The notes below the pieces were generated by a model, which was not told where the DNA came from, did not search any database, and saw only the letters and a program-made list of their open reading frames with translations. From contig SSNU01000194.1 of the NCBI GenBank assembly GCA_012064415.1, positions 1 to 25,656 of the forward strand: a DNA stretch of 25,656 nucleotides. The letters run 5' to 3'. Positions within the stretch are counted from its first letter, which is position 1; each line of letters starts with the position of its first letter. Source of the DNA: Gyrodactylus bullatarudis (taxonomy: Eukaryota > Platyhelminthes > Monogenea > Gyrodactylidea > Gyrodactylidae). This document shows, one piece after another, positions 17,356-25,578 of this stretch. Made by a program: the position numbers and the translations under genes.

Positions 17356-18567
17356 TGAAGTTGCTTAGACAAGAATCTACAAAAAAGAGTCAGTGCCATC
17401 TCAGTTTTTGCCATTTCTTAGTTACAGTCCGTCATACCAGAAAAAAAGCATCGTTAGAAATGAATATTTGAAAATTGACCGATTGACATCTGAGATCAAC
17501 AAAAACCAAGACAAAGAAATCCTGAAAAAATCTCTTAATAAAGAATGGATATCCAGGAGCATTCATCACAAAACACGCTAATTTGAAGACGAAAGCTGCG
17601 AAAGAGGTCGAAGAACTTATACCGCTTTATTTAAAGGTACCATTTAAACAAAGAGAACATTCCCAGGATATCGACTCCAAATTCTTCCCAAAACTACTAC
17701 CTGACCCTAATAAAGACCCAGTACCATGGCTCGAGAAGAAGGGAGTAATCAATCAGTTTAAGTACAATTGTGGAGCTATGTACGTTGGACAGACGGTCAG
17801 ACCTTTGAAAATAAGAATAAAAGAGCACTTGAGCTCGGGTAACCCAAGTTCTGCTGTTTAAGAGCACCTGCAGGCTACAAATCATGTCGCTGACAAAAGA
17901 AACTTCAGCATACTGTTCCAAGCAAACCCAAGCGATTCACGTGCAACAAGATCTGATGTATTAGACAAGGCCGAGAGCCATTTATTAAGTCCATGAATCC
18001 GGAACTTTGCAAGCAAAATATTCTCGATACTCAGTTGGTTATCAAGGGGAAAAAACTTTCTACACAAAAAATTAAGGTAAAAATATTGCTAATTTGCTGA
18101 ACGATTCTCCTTTAGCTCCACTCAAAAGACAGTTACAAGTGAATCCAATGAGCAATTAGTCGAAGCAAATCCCCAATTCACTGAGCTTCTGTTAAGTGTT
18201 CCTACAGCAACTACAGATGAGAACAATCCTGCTATCCAAGACAAGTCAACTGAAGTTGATAATCCAATTAGTTCTCAATCTGCAATAAGTCGTTCTGCTT
18301 CATGCCCAGTAACAACTACAGCTAAGGGTGAAAATGCAAATCAAGAAAAGTCAACGGAAGTTGATAATCAAATTGATACCCAACCTGTAATTATCACTGA
18401 ATCCCAAAAGTGTGCAATTAAAAAACGAGGAGTCAAAAGAAAAAGATGTAGCGGGTCGTTACAACTAGATCCCTTTCTCAAAAAAGAAAATGAGCCCAGT
18501 GAAACCTTACCCCTCCTCCCTGTGATATTCTTTCAATTCCCATTTGTCCAATCAGAGGATTTTTAAT
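17354..18567 (+). pseudogene. PLE-1, 3' part: linker, GIY-YIG endonuclease and C-terminal tail
   Basis: Resumes as TRIYKKESVPSQFLPFLSYS, continuing PLE-1 after the inserted PLE-2. An early frameshift/stop lies at ~17580. Then GVINQFKYNCGAMYVGQTVR, the endonuclease with Ile-Asn in place of Ile-Tyr of GIY. A TAA sits at 17860 (AV-stop-EHLQATNH). Another shift at ~17985 leads to FIKSMNPELCKQNIL. The tail frame (18115-18567) contains two similar units, DKSTEVDNPIS and EKSTEVDNQID, then KKRGVKRKRC and LQLDPFLKKE, and ends QSEDF-stop. Degraded, with a decayed PIP-like end compared with PLE-2. Confidence 0.83.
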
Positions 18568-18583
18568 TTTTCATTATTGTATG

Positions 18584-18591
18584 TATAAATA
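18584..18591 (+). promoter_or_regulatory. TATA-like box before the PLE-1 hammerhead
   Basis: TATAAATA six bases upstream of the pseudoknot strand of the hammerhead; GTCCAATCAG (CCAAT) lies ~35 bases further upstream. Function inferred only from recurrence in other pLTRs. Confidence 0.35.
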
Positions 18592-18596
18592 TCAAG

Positions 18597-18645
18597 CCGG
18601 TATAAGAGTCTGATGAGAACCGGTGAAATAAAAGCTTTATTACTC
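18597..18645 (+). ncRNA. Hammerhead ribozyme of PLE-1
   Basis: CTGATGA (18610-18616), GAACCGGT (18617-18624), GAAA (18625-18628). Stem III ATAAA/TTTAT with loop AGC, stem I GAGT/ACTC; cleavage would follow U18641. CCGGT (18597-18601) is complementary to ACCGG of the stem-II segment. Complete although its element's protein is dead. Confidence 0.82.
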
Positions 18646-18710
18646 ATTATTCACTCGTCTTCAAAATCCTCTAAGAAATTAATATTTCTACTAATTCAGA
18701 ACGAAAGATT

Positions 18711-18764
18711 GTTTTGATGAATAAAACTTTATTTTCGTCGATTCTCTTCAGACCAAACACCGAC
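18711..18764 (-). ncRNA. Hammerhead ribozyme, minus-strand pLTR
   Basis: Minus strand: CTGAAGA (plus 18745-18751), GAATCGAC (18737-18744), GAAA (18733-18736). Stem III AATAAA/TTTATT with loop GT; cleavable C opposite G18719. Stem I GTTTGGT/ATCAAAAC, long for this set. GTCGGT upstream (18759-18764) complements ATCGAC with one G-U. TATAAATATATA lies just upstream. It faces the PLE-1 hammerhead tail to tail, and no coding sequence is recognised upstream of it (18765-18900). Confidence 0.83.
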
Positions 18765-19655
18765 TATCGATATATATTTATACATGAAATAATGTTGGGA
18801 ACGTTTTGGATTAGCCAATAGCATTTATTCATCATAAGTTAGCCAATGAGAGCTGGGTGTGTTCATGCTCTTCGGGCTGTGAGGAATACACTAAACAATA
18901 GATGTATTGCTGTCTTCGAGGAATTCAGGCAACTTATGTCTTCAAATGTACCTTTGGTGTTAATATATCCTTTTTCTACTTTTCTAATTATGATTTTATG
19001 TGGATTTTCGGACGTATTTAAGAATAAACGTGAATATTTTTAAAACTACTGTATCTTTAGATAAATTGCAAGCAGACAAAAAATTATCAATGACTATAAA
19101 GCTTAACGAATGTATGTGATAATTACTGGTTTCTTTTCTCAAAATTCGATCGATAACACTGGTAGTCATGAAATATTCATAACTAAGGCGTGAATAAATT
19201 CTGGTGTAAGTTTTGCGCCAATTCCGAATCTTTTCTCAGATCTGAAAAATTCCCTATTTTTTCTGAGAAAATTTTCGCCGTAGATTCGGTAATTTATTAT
19301 TATTATAAATTATTTTATTTTTGGAAAAATAAATAAAATTTGGAATTGCAAAATAAAACGTGATCAGTATTTAATTTTAATTAATTTAATCAGAATTTTA
19401 TTTTAATTAAACACTGAGAAAATTACCGGTTTAACTAAAAATCTATTTTTCACCACCACACATGTGAAATAATGACTGTTAATCATGCTTGGATAATTTC
19501 TTTTACAGGGAATAAGTAAATTTCTTTATTGTCATGATGCAAGTAATGTCATTCATTACGTTTCTATTGAAAAAATAAAAATTGAAGCTGAAAAAAATGA
19601 AAATATTTAATGATGTTAATAAGTAACATGTAGAAATAAAAGTTTTTTCAGACAT
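18765..19655. other. pLTR 5' part, then non-coding sequence
   Basis: 18765-~18860 is the upstream side of the minus-strand pLTR, with TATA-like and inverted CCAAT motifs. Beyond it, AT-rich sequence without recognised features. The short frame at 18846-19043 lacks family features. Confidence 0.4.
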
Positions 19656-19955
19656 TTAACCTACTAGCAAAGTGTGATCACTGGTTATTACTATATCCAT
19701 ATGAACTCGAACTTGATGGGGGTTTTTCTTCTCACACCTAGATGTTAGAATTTCGGATAAGCAAGTGTAAATTCCATAAGAGAGTCAATTAATATTCGCG
19801 TTTCGTCCTTGTTAGGACTTGTCAGTACACCATAGCCAGGATTCGAAACCAGGTCTTCAACGTTGTGAGGCAACGCTTCTAACCACTAGGTCAGAACCCC
19901 CGTTCGTCTCCTATTACTCAACACTCCCATGATATTGACACCACCTACACACTGG
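19656..19955 (-). mobile_element. tRNA-derived HHR-SINE, minus copy
   Basis: Nearly full-length copy of the SINE at 10496-10819, from CCAGTGTGTAGG (19955) to GCTAGTAGGTTAA (19656). B-box reads GGTTTCGAATCC. Its ribozyme is broken (see 19796-19830), and a 23-base deletion accounts for its shorter length. Confidence 0.82.
19796..19830 (-). ncRNA. Broken hammerhead of the minus SINE copy
   Basis: Minus strand CTGACAA has A for the invariant G8. After GAAACGCG the sequence jumps to AATATT, deleting the cleavage site and the 3' strand of stem I. Stem II GTCC/GGAC remains. Inactive. Confidence 0.75.
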
Positions 19956-20005
19956 TTTTTTGTAAATAAGCAATATGTAGAAATTACTGTGTTTTTAGAC
20001 AATTA

Positions 20006-20183
20006 TGACGAGTTCTAATAAGGACGAAACGCGTCTACATTTTCCATCGTGAGTTGAATATTATTTGACTCTCTTATGGAATTGACACTTGCTTATCCGA
20101 ATTTCTAACATCTAGGTGTGAGAAGAAAACCCCCCATCAAGTTCGAGTTCATATGGATATAGTAATAACCAGTGACCATACTC
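20006..20183 (+). mobile_element. HHR-SINE, 5'-truncated plus copy
   Basis: Begins TGACGAG inside the hammerhead core, losing the tRNA head and the 5' strand of stem I, and runs to about the end of the SINE tail (CCAGTGACCATACT). It lies head to head with the minus copy across ~50 bases. Confidence 0.8.
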
Positions 20184-21190
20184 TGGTACTCTACGAAACG
20201 ACCATGAAGATCCTCTTGATGATAAGATTAATATTTTTGAAGATGAAAATTAAGAAACTCATTAAACGGCCAAGATATTCCAGATTTTAGTGATTGCGTA
20301 GTATAATTTCATTGAAAATTGAGCGGCGATTTGAAAAATTTTGGATTTTCAAAACCGAATGGCATAATGAAGAATACTTTTCGACACATGCTTCAATACA
20401 AAATAATGCTTAGAATTCATAGTTATATCAGAAAAGTTGGTCCTAGTATGAGGTTTAAAATGTCAACCCTATAATCATAAAAACTACTCTGATTTTTTCG
20501 CAAAATTTTCTTTGCCTGCTTTATTTTGGTGGCCTCCGACAATAATTTGGTAACCGTTAGATTCTTATATTCTTCTTATGTTGAACAGTATTGCTTCTGA
20601 TTTTATTTTAATTCTATAACTGGAAAAAATGGAGTTGATGAAGTTATGGTGAATAATTTGGTGCGAATTTGGCCAATAGCTCAATTTTGAGGTCAAGTTC
20701 GTTAATTTGGATAAGATCCTCTGAATGAAATATCTTGACATTTATAAAGTTCTTTTTTATTTAGTAACACTTTTTGTTGAGATAATTAAAACTAATAATA
20801 GCTAAACTTATATTTTGCAACACAAATAGCCTGGAAGCTGTATGTAAGATTAGATTTTACAAAATTTCTCTGAGTAAAATTCTTTTTTTCGATCTAAAAA
20901 TGATCTAAAATAAGTTTTATAATAAAATTTTTTAACATTATTCTTCTCAGCAATTGATCATCCAAACGTTTCGACGGTGATTGTTTTCCTATGCATTCTT
21001 CAATGGTGCGAAATACTCATCATATAAAAAACACTACTGTATTCATTTATTCTCATAATCTCATCCTTAAGTATTAATTTTTTCTTAAGATTTTTGTTAA
21101 CCGATTCAAAAGGTACTCTTTCACTGATTTGAGAAAAAAACATTCGAGTTGGGACGATTTTTTCATTTCTTTATGCTTGAGTTGAAAGTT
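20184..21190. other. Non-coding, nothing recognised
   Basis: AT-rich sequence, no coding frame or structural feature I can support. Confidence 0.45.
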
Positions 21191-21191
21191 T

Positions 21192-21871
21192 TAATGCCAA
21201 ACCTTAAACTATCACATTGATTAGCCAATAGAATTCGAGTAGATGAAATGAATATTTTTTCTTCCTCTGCCCTAAAATTAAATAAAATAAGAATAGTGTT
21301 TTCACAATTGAAAGACCCCTCTATTTACCAAGCCAAAAAACTACGTCATACTCTTTCTCCCTGAGTCATCGTATAGCAGACCACCTTTCTGCTATTTCAC
21401 GTTGTGAGAATTAACACTAGAGTCCAAATCGATGGGTTCATACTATCAAGTGTTAATTCTTACAACGTGAAATAGGAAAAATGGGGCACGATGACTCAGT
21501 AAGAAAGAGTATGACGTATTTGTTTTGTTTGGTAATTAGAGGGGTCTTTCAATTGTGAAAACGACTTTAAGGCAATATTTTGGAATGGAAATTACCAAGC
21601 TGACTCTACTTTTGATTCTGCATCGAATGATGTTTAATTTAATGAGTTTGGATAAAACTATTGAAATCTGTTATTTTGAGAGATATGACTTAGAGAATCC
21701 TCCTGGTAATAGAAAAGTTCAGTGTATCTTAAAAATAACAATCATATCTGCATAAAAACTCCAACCAAAATGGGCCTAGTGATCATACACTATCCTTATT
21801 TTGTTTAATTTTAGGGCAGAGGAAGAAAAAATATATTGGCTAATCAATGTGATAGTTTAAGGTTTGGCATT
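21192..21871. mobile_element. Foldback-type element with an insertion in one arm
   Basis: The left arm (21192-21418) is complementary to two blocks on the right: 21440-21563 (inner) and 21786-21871 (outer, ending GGTTTGGCATTAA). The right arm is interrupted by ~222 bases (21564-21785) absent from the left arm. The outer blocks also differ by ~20 bases near 21242-21262. Ends read TTTAATGCCAAACC. No transposase is visible: a non-autonomous inverted-repeat element. The insert holds an unrecognised short frame (ENPPGNRKVQCILK). Confidence 0.7.
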
Positions 21872-22010
21872 AAATACTATCTCTGGTCATCATGTATTGA
21901 ATCGACTGTATAACCTATGAATCAATAACCAAAAAATTTTGATGAAAAAATTTTTTTTAAAGTTATGAATTCCCAAATTCGAACGATAATATTGTCGAAT
22001 TTCATCAAGA

Positions 22011-22757
22011 ATAGATCTATCAAAAGCCTTTGATAAATTTAAATTCTCTTATATAAGTAAAAAACTTTCTGATTTTAATATTAATTTTCATATTTCTGAT
22101 CTTTCTTGCCAATAGATCTCAAAAGACAAAATTTAAAAATCATCTGAGTTCTTCATTAAAATCAACATCTGGTGTTCCGCACGGTTCTTCAATGGGACCG
22201 CTTCTTTTTAATTTATGTATGAATGATATTCAGATGGCAGATGATATTGGTCGACTATTTAAACTCGCCGATGATATTAAATTTGTCTTTCCATCCGATA
22301 ATGTTATGGATATTTTTAAAATCAATAACTTCTTCAAATCAATGAAAGAATCTCTTAATTCAATGGGACTGGAAATCATTCGAAATAAATGTAGGATTAT
22401 GCTACCGGAATAATTTTAATATAATCTCCACATTCTCGGAGAATTTGTTCTTGACCTCAGACCTTGGATTTCGAATCTCCTCTAATCTTAAAATTTTGCC
22501 CACAGCCAAGATAGACATCATTAACAAACTTCTCTACTGTATCAACCGGTTCTTTTTCTCACCACAAATTAGACTCAAAGCTCATAAAAGCTTAGTTCTA
22601 CTTCATTTTTTCACCTCTTTCCCCTATCATTATCTATAAAAGTGCTTTTGAGCTAAAACAAATTCAATATAGGTTTCTGAAATACATCTACCCTAGTCTC
22701 TATCCGTATAATGATCTTATAATATCATCTGGTTTTTCTCCACTATGGGTCAGGAGG
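22011..22757 (+). pseudogene. LINE reverse transcriptase fragment, 5' part of a split copy
   Basis: IDLSKAFDK (22011 on, first catalytic D), stop codons, then SGVPHGSSMGPLLF and FKLADDIKFVF (LADD in place of the usual YADD/FADD), MGLEIIRNKCRIM, a shift, DLGFRISSNLKI, LKAHKSLVLL, another shift, and LKQIQYRFLKYIYPSLYPYN, SGFSPLWVRR. Same family as 901-1830 and supplies the palm blocks deleted there. The frame stops at 22757 where a minus-strand PLE mosaic begins, and resumes at 23952. Confidence 0.82.
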
Positions 22758-23262
22758 TTGTTGAGATTGTGGGTTTATGGACCACGGATAAGCCTGGGGG
22801 GTTGGTTAGTTTGGAAACCTTCTTGATGACATTGTGAGCTTTATGGAAATTTGTGCCAGTGAATCCTAGTTGTCTACCCAGGAGGTTTTGGGCACAGAGT
22901 GCTGGTTTCTCCTCATTGACTAGTTTGGCTTCAGCTATTTCTAGGATTGTTTTTGATTTGTCTTTGCTAAGTTTAGGGTCTGCCATGTATCTGATTCTAA
23001 AATTTTCGAGGCCTGCCGGATGATTTGTTTCGAGGATCGGTCTGAATTTCAGGTCCTTAGTGCCTTTGTGGACTTTGGGGAGGAGGTAGAGTAAACAGGT
23101 TCCGGGTCCTTTTGGGCGGATGTTCCGGGCTGTCATTGGGGAAATGATCAGCTTCTCCGAGAGCGAGTCGATCTTCTTGTTGACTAATATAAAGAAGTTC
23201 CTGGCCCTCTTGTTAACTTCGTTGCTGTTCGTTTGTTTGAACGTTTTGGGATTGCAATATTA
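22757..23262 (-). pseudogene. PLE fragment with RT core and endonuclease deleted
   Basis: Minus strand: KTFKQTNSNEVNKRARNFF, LLYLLPKVHKGTKDLKFRPI, then from NHPAG straight to LENFRIRYMADPK, followed by KPALCAQNLLGRQLGFTG and a tail ending at ~22750. The catalytic D, YLDD and GIY-YIG blocks between these are absent, so RT motif 1 is fused to the post-endonuclease tail. Noticeably richer in G and C than its surroundings. No PIP-like end. Confidence 0.75.
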
Positions 23263-23263
23263 C

Positions 23264-23475
23264 CTAATCGTATGTCCTATATAAAAAGCTCCACAGTCGC
23301 ATTGGAATTTGTAAATCAAAAGAGTCTTTTCTTCAGGCTTTAGTAAATCCTTATGAATCAAACTGAATAATCTTTGGGTTTTAAAGATGAAAGATGAAAA
23401 GGAACAACCTTCTTTAGGCATGTGAATCGTAAAAATGAATAGCTTAGAGTCTAAGCCCATCTTAACCTTTGACAA
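23264..23475 (-). pseudogene. PLE GIY-YIG endonuclease fragment
   Basis: Minus strand: KTQRLFSLIHKDLLKPEEK, LLIYKFQCDCGAFYIGHTIR, then a stop and the next PLE fragment. It contains the GIY and YIG blocks only, matching 12900-13287 without the TTCA insertion. It is truncated right after the YIG block and joined in the same orientation to an RT fragment of another subfamily. Confidence 0.75.
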
Positions 23476-23951
23476 AATTTTGATTGGCTAGAAATTTTTT
23501 TAGATGGAGATTAGATGAGACCATGATCAAAATAACAATGTAGTACATTTTATTTGACATCTTGTTTGTTTTCTTTTTAATAGCTGTTAAAGAACATTGT
23601 TTAATTAGTCAATGTTAATAGAATAGGAGTCTAATGTCTGCTCAGTAGCCGAGAAAATCTTATTATGATTTCTATAAACTGAATTTGTTTAATTTTGCTG
23701 ACTTTAAAACGAATAAATCTTTTTTTTCGAAATTGATCTGATTATAGTTATTTTTCTTCAAATTAATACTGATTCTGAAAATATATATTGGTATATTATA
23801 CTGTTTCGAAATAATTTTAATTATTGATACTGTAATGGAAAATAATTAAAATATACTTCTTTGGAATATAATACCGGTCTATTATACTATTCGTGAAAAT
23901 AATTAAAAAATTGATACTAACATGGTGAATAACCCTATAAATAAAGGCTAA
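23476..23951. other. Non-coding part of the insertion
   Basis: AT-rich, no coding signal. It lies between the PLE fragments and the resumed LINE frame, so it entered with the insertion or replaced LINE sequence. Confidence 0.4.
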
Positions 23952-24254
23952 AATCTCAGGAATTTCTGTTACGAAGACAATTTTCTGGCTCCTCACTTTA
24001 AACTTTTAGAAAAAATATTCTCCCTTAATGAATGTGATAAACTTAATGATCGTGAATCTATAATTGCTCATATAAGATCTAAAATTGACTATTCAAAATC
24101 CCTTCTTTACCCCCAACTTCATCATATCTTTTTGATCGAATATTCATTTCATCGAAAAATAGCATGGAGTTTCAGTATTTGACTCTTCGACTGCTCCTAA
24201 CTTTTATAATAATGATTACTTATTGAATTAATAAATGTATAACTTCAAAAAAAA
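23952..24254 (+). pseudogene. LINE ORF2 C-terminus and poly(A), 3' part of the split copy
   Basis: NLRNFCYEDNFLAPHFKLLE, then DRESIIAHIRSKIDYSKSLLY. This aligns with NLRNSSFSNHYLISAYNMIE...IRSKLDYSKSLLY of the copy at 901-1830. About 19 residues between PLWVRR (22757) and NLRN are missing. An A run at 24247-24254 marks the 3' end. Confidence 0.8.
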
Positions 24255-25033
24255 TATACACAAGTTTTTTCTAAACTTCCTTATGAGCTTAAAATGAAAC
24301 GAAAATACCACATTTGAAGACATCTAAAATATCTATTTTGAAAATGTAAATTCATTTTTTGACAGCTTACACATTCAATGCGTTGAAAAATCAATCAAGC
24401 ATGATCATCAAAAAAGTTGATATAACAGGTGAAACATGCTAGCACAATGAGGCAGGAATAAATCGATATCACACAGTGCAACAAAGTATGAATGAATTCA
24501 TCTTTAAAGCTATATTTTTGATATGCTTTTTATTTTCTCAAGCTGAAGCTAATGGTTATGTTCGTTTTTTTCGTGAAAATTTTTTACGACTATTTGGGTT
24601 TTTACCTTACAAGGGCTGTAGCTTATCTCAACTAAATATTAAGGAGACAATTTGAGCTTAATATTTAGCCAGATGGCTAATTGAATAATTATAATTCTCC
24701 GTAATTGCAACGTAAATTCAGAAGAAAATGAAATAAACAAGCGTGAGTAACTGACAATATACTTTGAGCACAGAACAGGAGGAAGAAACATGCTCTTTTT
24801 TATACTATATAAGCAGAAGTCTCATTAGAGACTAGCATCCCCTCGGCAGTTCTAGATAAGGCTGATAGTTAGCTAATAGGGAAGCTTCTTCCTATCGACA
24901 TACTCTAGCATTATTTAGGATTGTATGATAGTGAACAATTAGTTAATTAAGAATAAATAAACAAAAATGCAACGCCCAAAAGGTACAAAGGGAGTATCTA
25001 ATCTATAAATTTGTAAAGTAATATGATAGACAT
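24255..25033. other. Non-coding; one small hairpin
   Basis: No coding signal. A perfect 12-base inverted repeat CTAAATATTAAG/CTTAATATTTAG lies at 24632-24643 and 24657-24668 with a 13-base loop. TATATAAG at ~24808 could be a TATA box, without supporting context. Confidence 0.4.
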
Positions 25034-25155
25034 GGGCAGTTGTTCCAATGGTTTAAACGTTGGACTTTCAATGCTCATGATCCTGGTTCTATTCTTGGCT
25101 TCGATATGCTGAAGAGTCTCAATAAAGACGAAACGCATCTATGCCTGCCATACAT
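25034..25155 (+). mobile_element. Second tRNA-like + hammerhead repeat
   Basis: A tRNA-like head with A-box-like TTGTTCCAATGGTTTAAACG and a degenerate B-box (GGTTCTATTCT) is followed by a hammerhead. The order equals that of the SINE at 10496 but the sequence differs, so it is another subfamily or an old copy. Ends are not defined because there is one copy in the window. Confidence 0.55.
25105..25143 (+). ncRNA. Hammerhead ribozyme of the second SINE-like repeat
   Basis: CTGAAGA (25109-25115), stem II GTCT/AGAC with loop CAATAA, GAAA (25130-25133), ACGCAT as a mismatched minimal stem III, and ATC with cleavage after C25139. Stem I TATG/TATG includes wobble pairs. The C-A mismatch in stem III makes activity uncertain. 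Confidence 0.72.
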
Positions 25156-25578
25156 GTTTGGATTGTTTCTTAACTAGCTCATAAATTAGATATAAAGTCG
25201 CTGAGTCTTTTTTACCTGTTTGCGATCAGATAATGAGAAACCAATGGCAAATTCGGAAAGCTCATACAATTTTGACAGCTGTTTTTGTACGCAGAATTTT
25301 GGTTAATAGGCTTCAACACCTCACAACAAGAAATGTATCGGATACTTTTATGGAGCCTTATTCTAACATACCTGGCATTTAAAAATCCAGCTGCTAGCTT
25401 GAATGAGCATCTGATCATCGAATTCTCATTTTTTCTTTTTCCAACTTTCCTTATGATACGAATAATGCCCATTATGTAACTAATATTTCCAAATTTATTT
25501 CTCTCTGCATTATTCATATGAACGATATTTTTTTTGAAGACAAGAGTTGCCTGATTTCCTCAAAAATATTTTGAGCTT
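25156..25578. other. Non-coding, nothing recognised
   Basis: Overlapping frames on both strands (about 25212-25517) have no family features. I see no other structure. Confidence 0.4.

Noticed and set aside
24632..24668. Hairpin as a transcription terminator or small RNA
   Set aside because: A single AT-rich 12-bp inverted repeat is expected by chance in sequence of this composition, and no context supports a function.
25212..25517. Overlapping frames on both strands
   Set aside because: No family features, no repeats, and mutual overlap; not supportable as genes.
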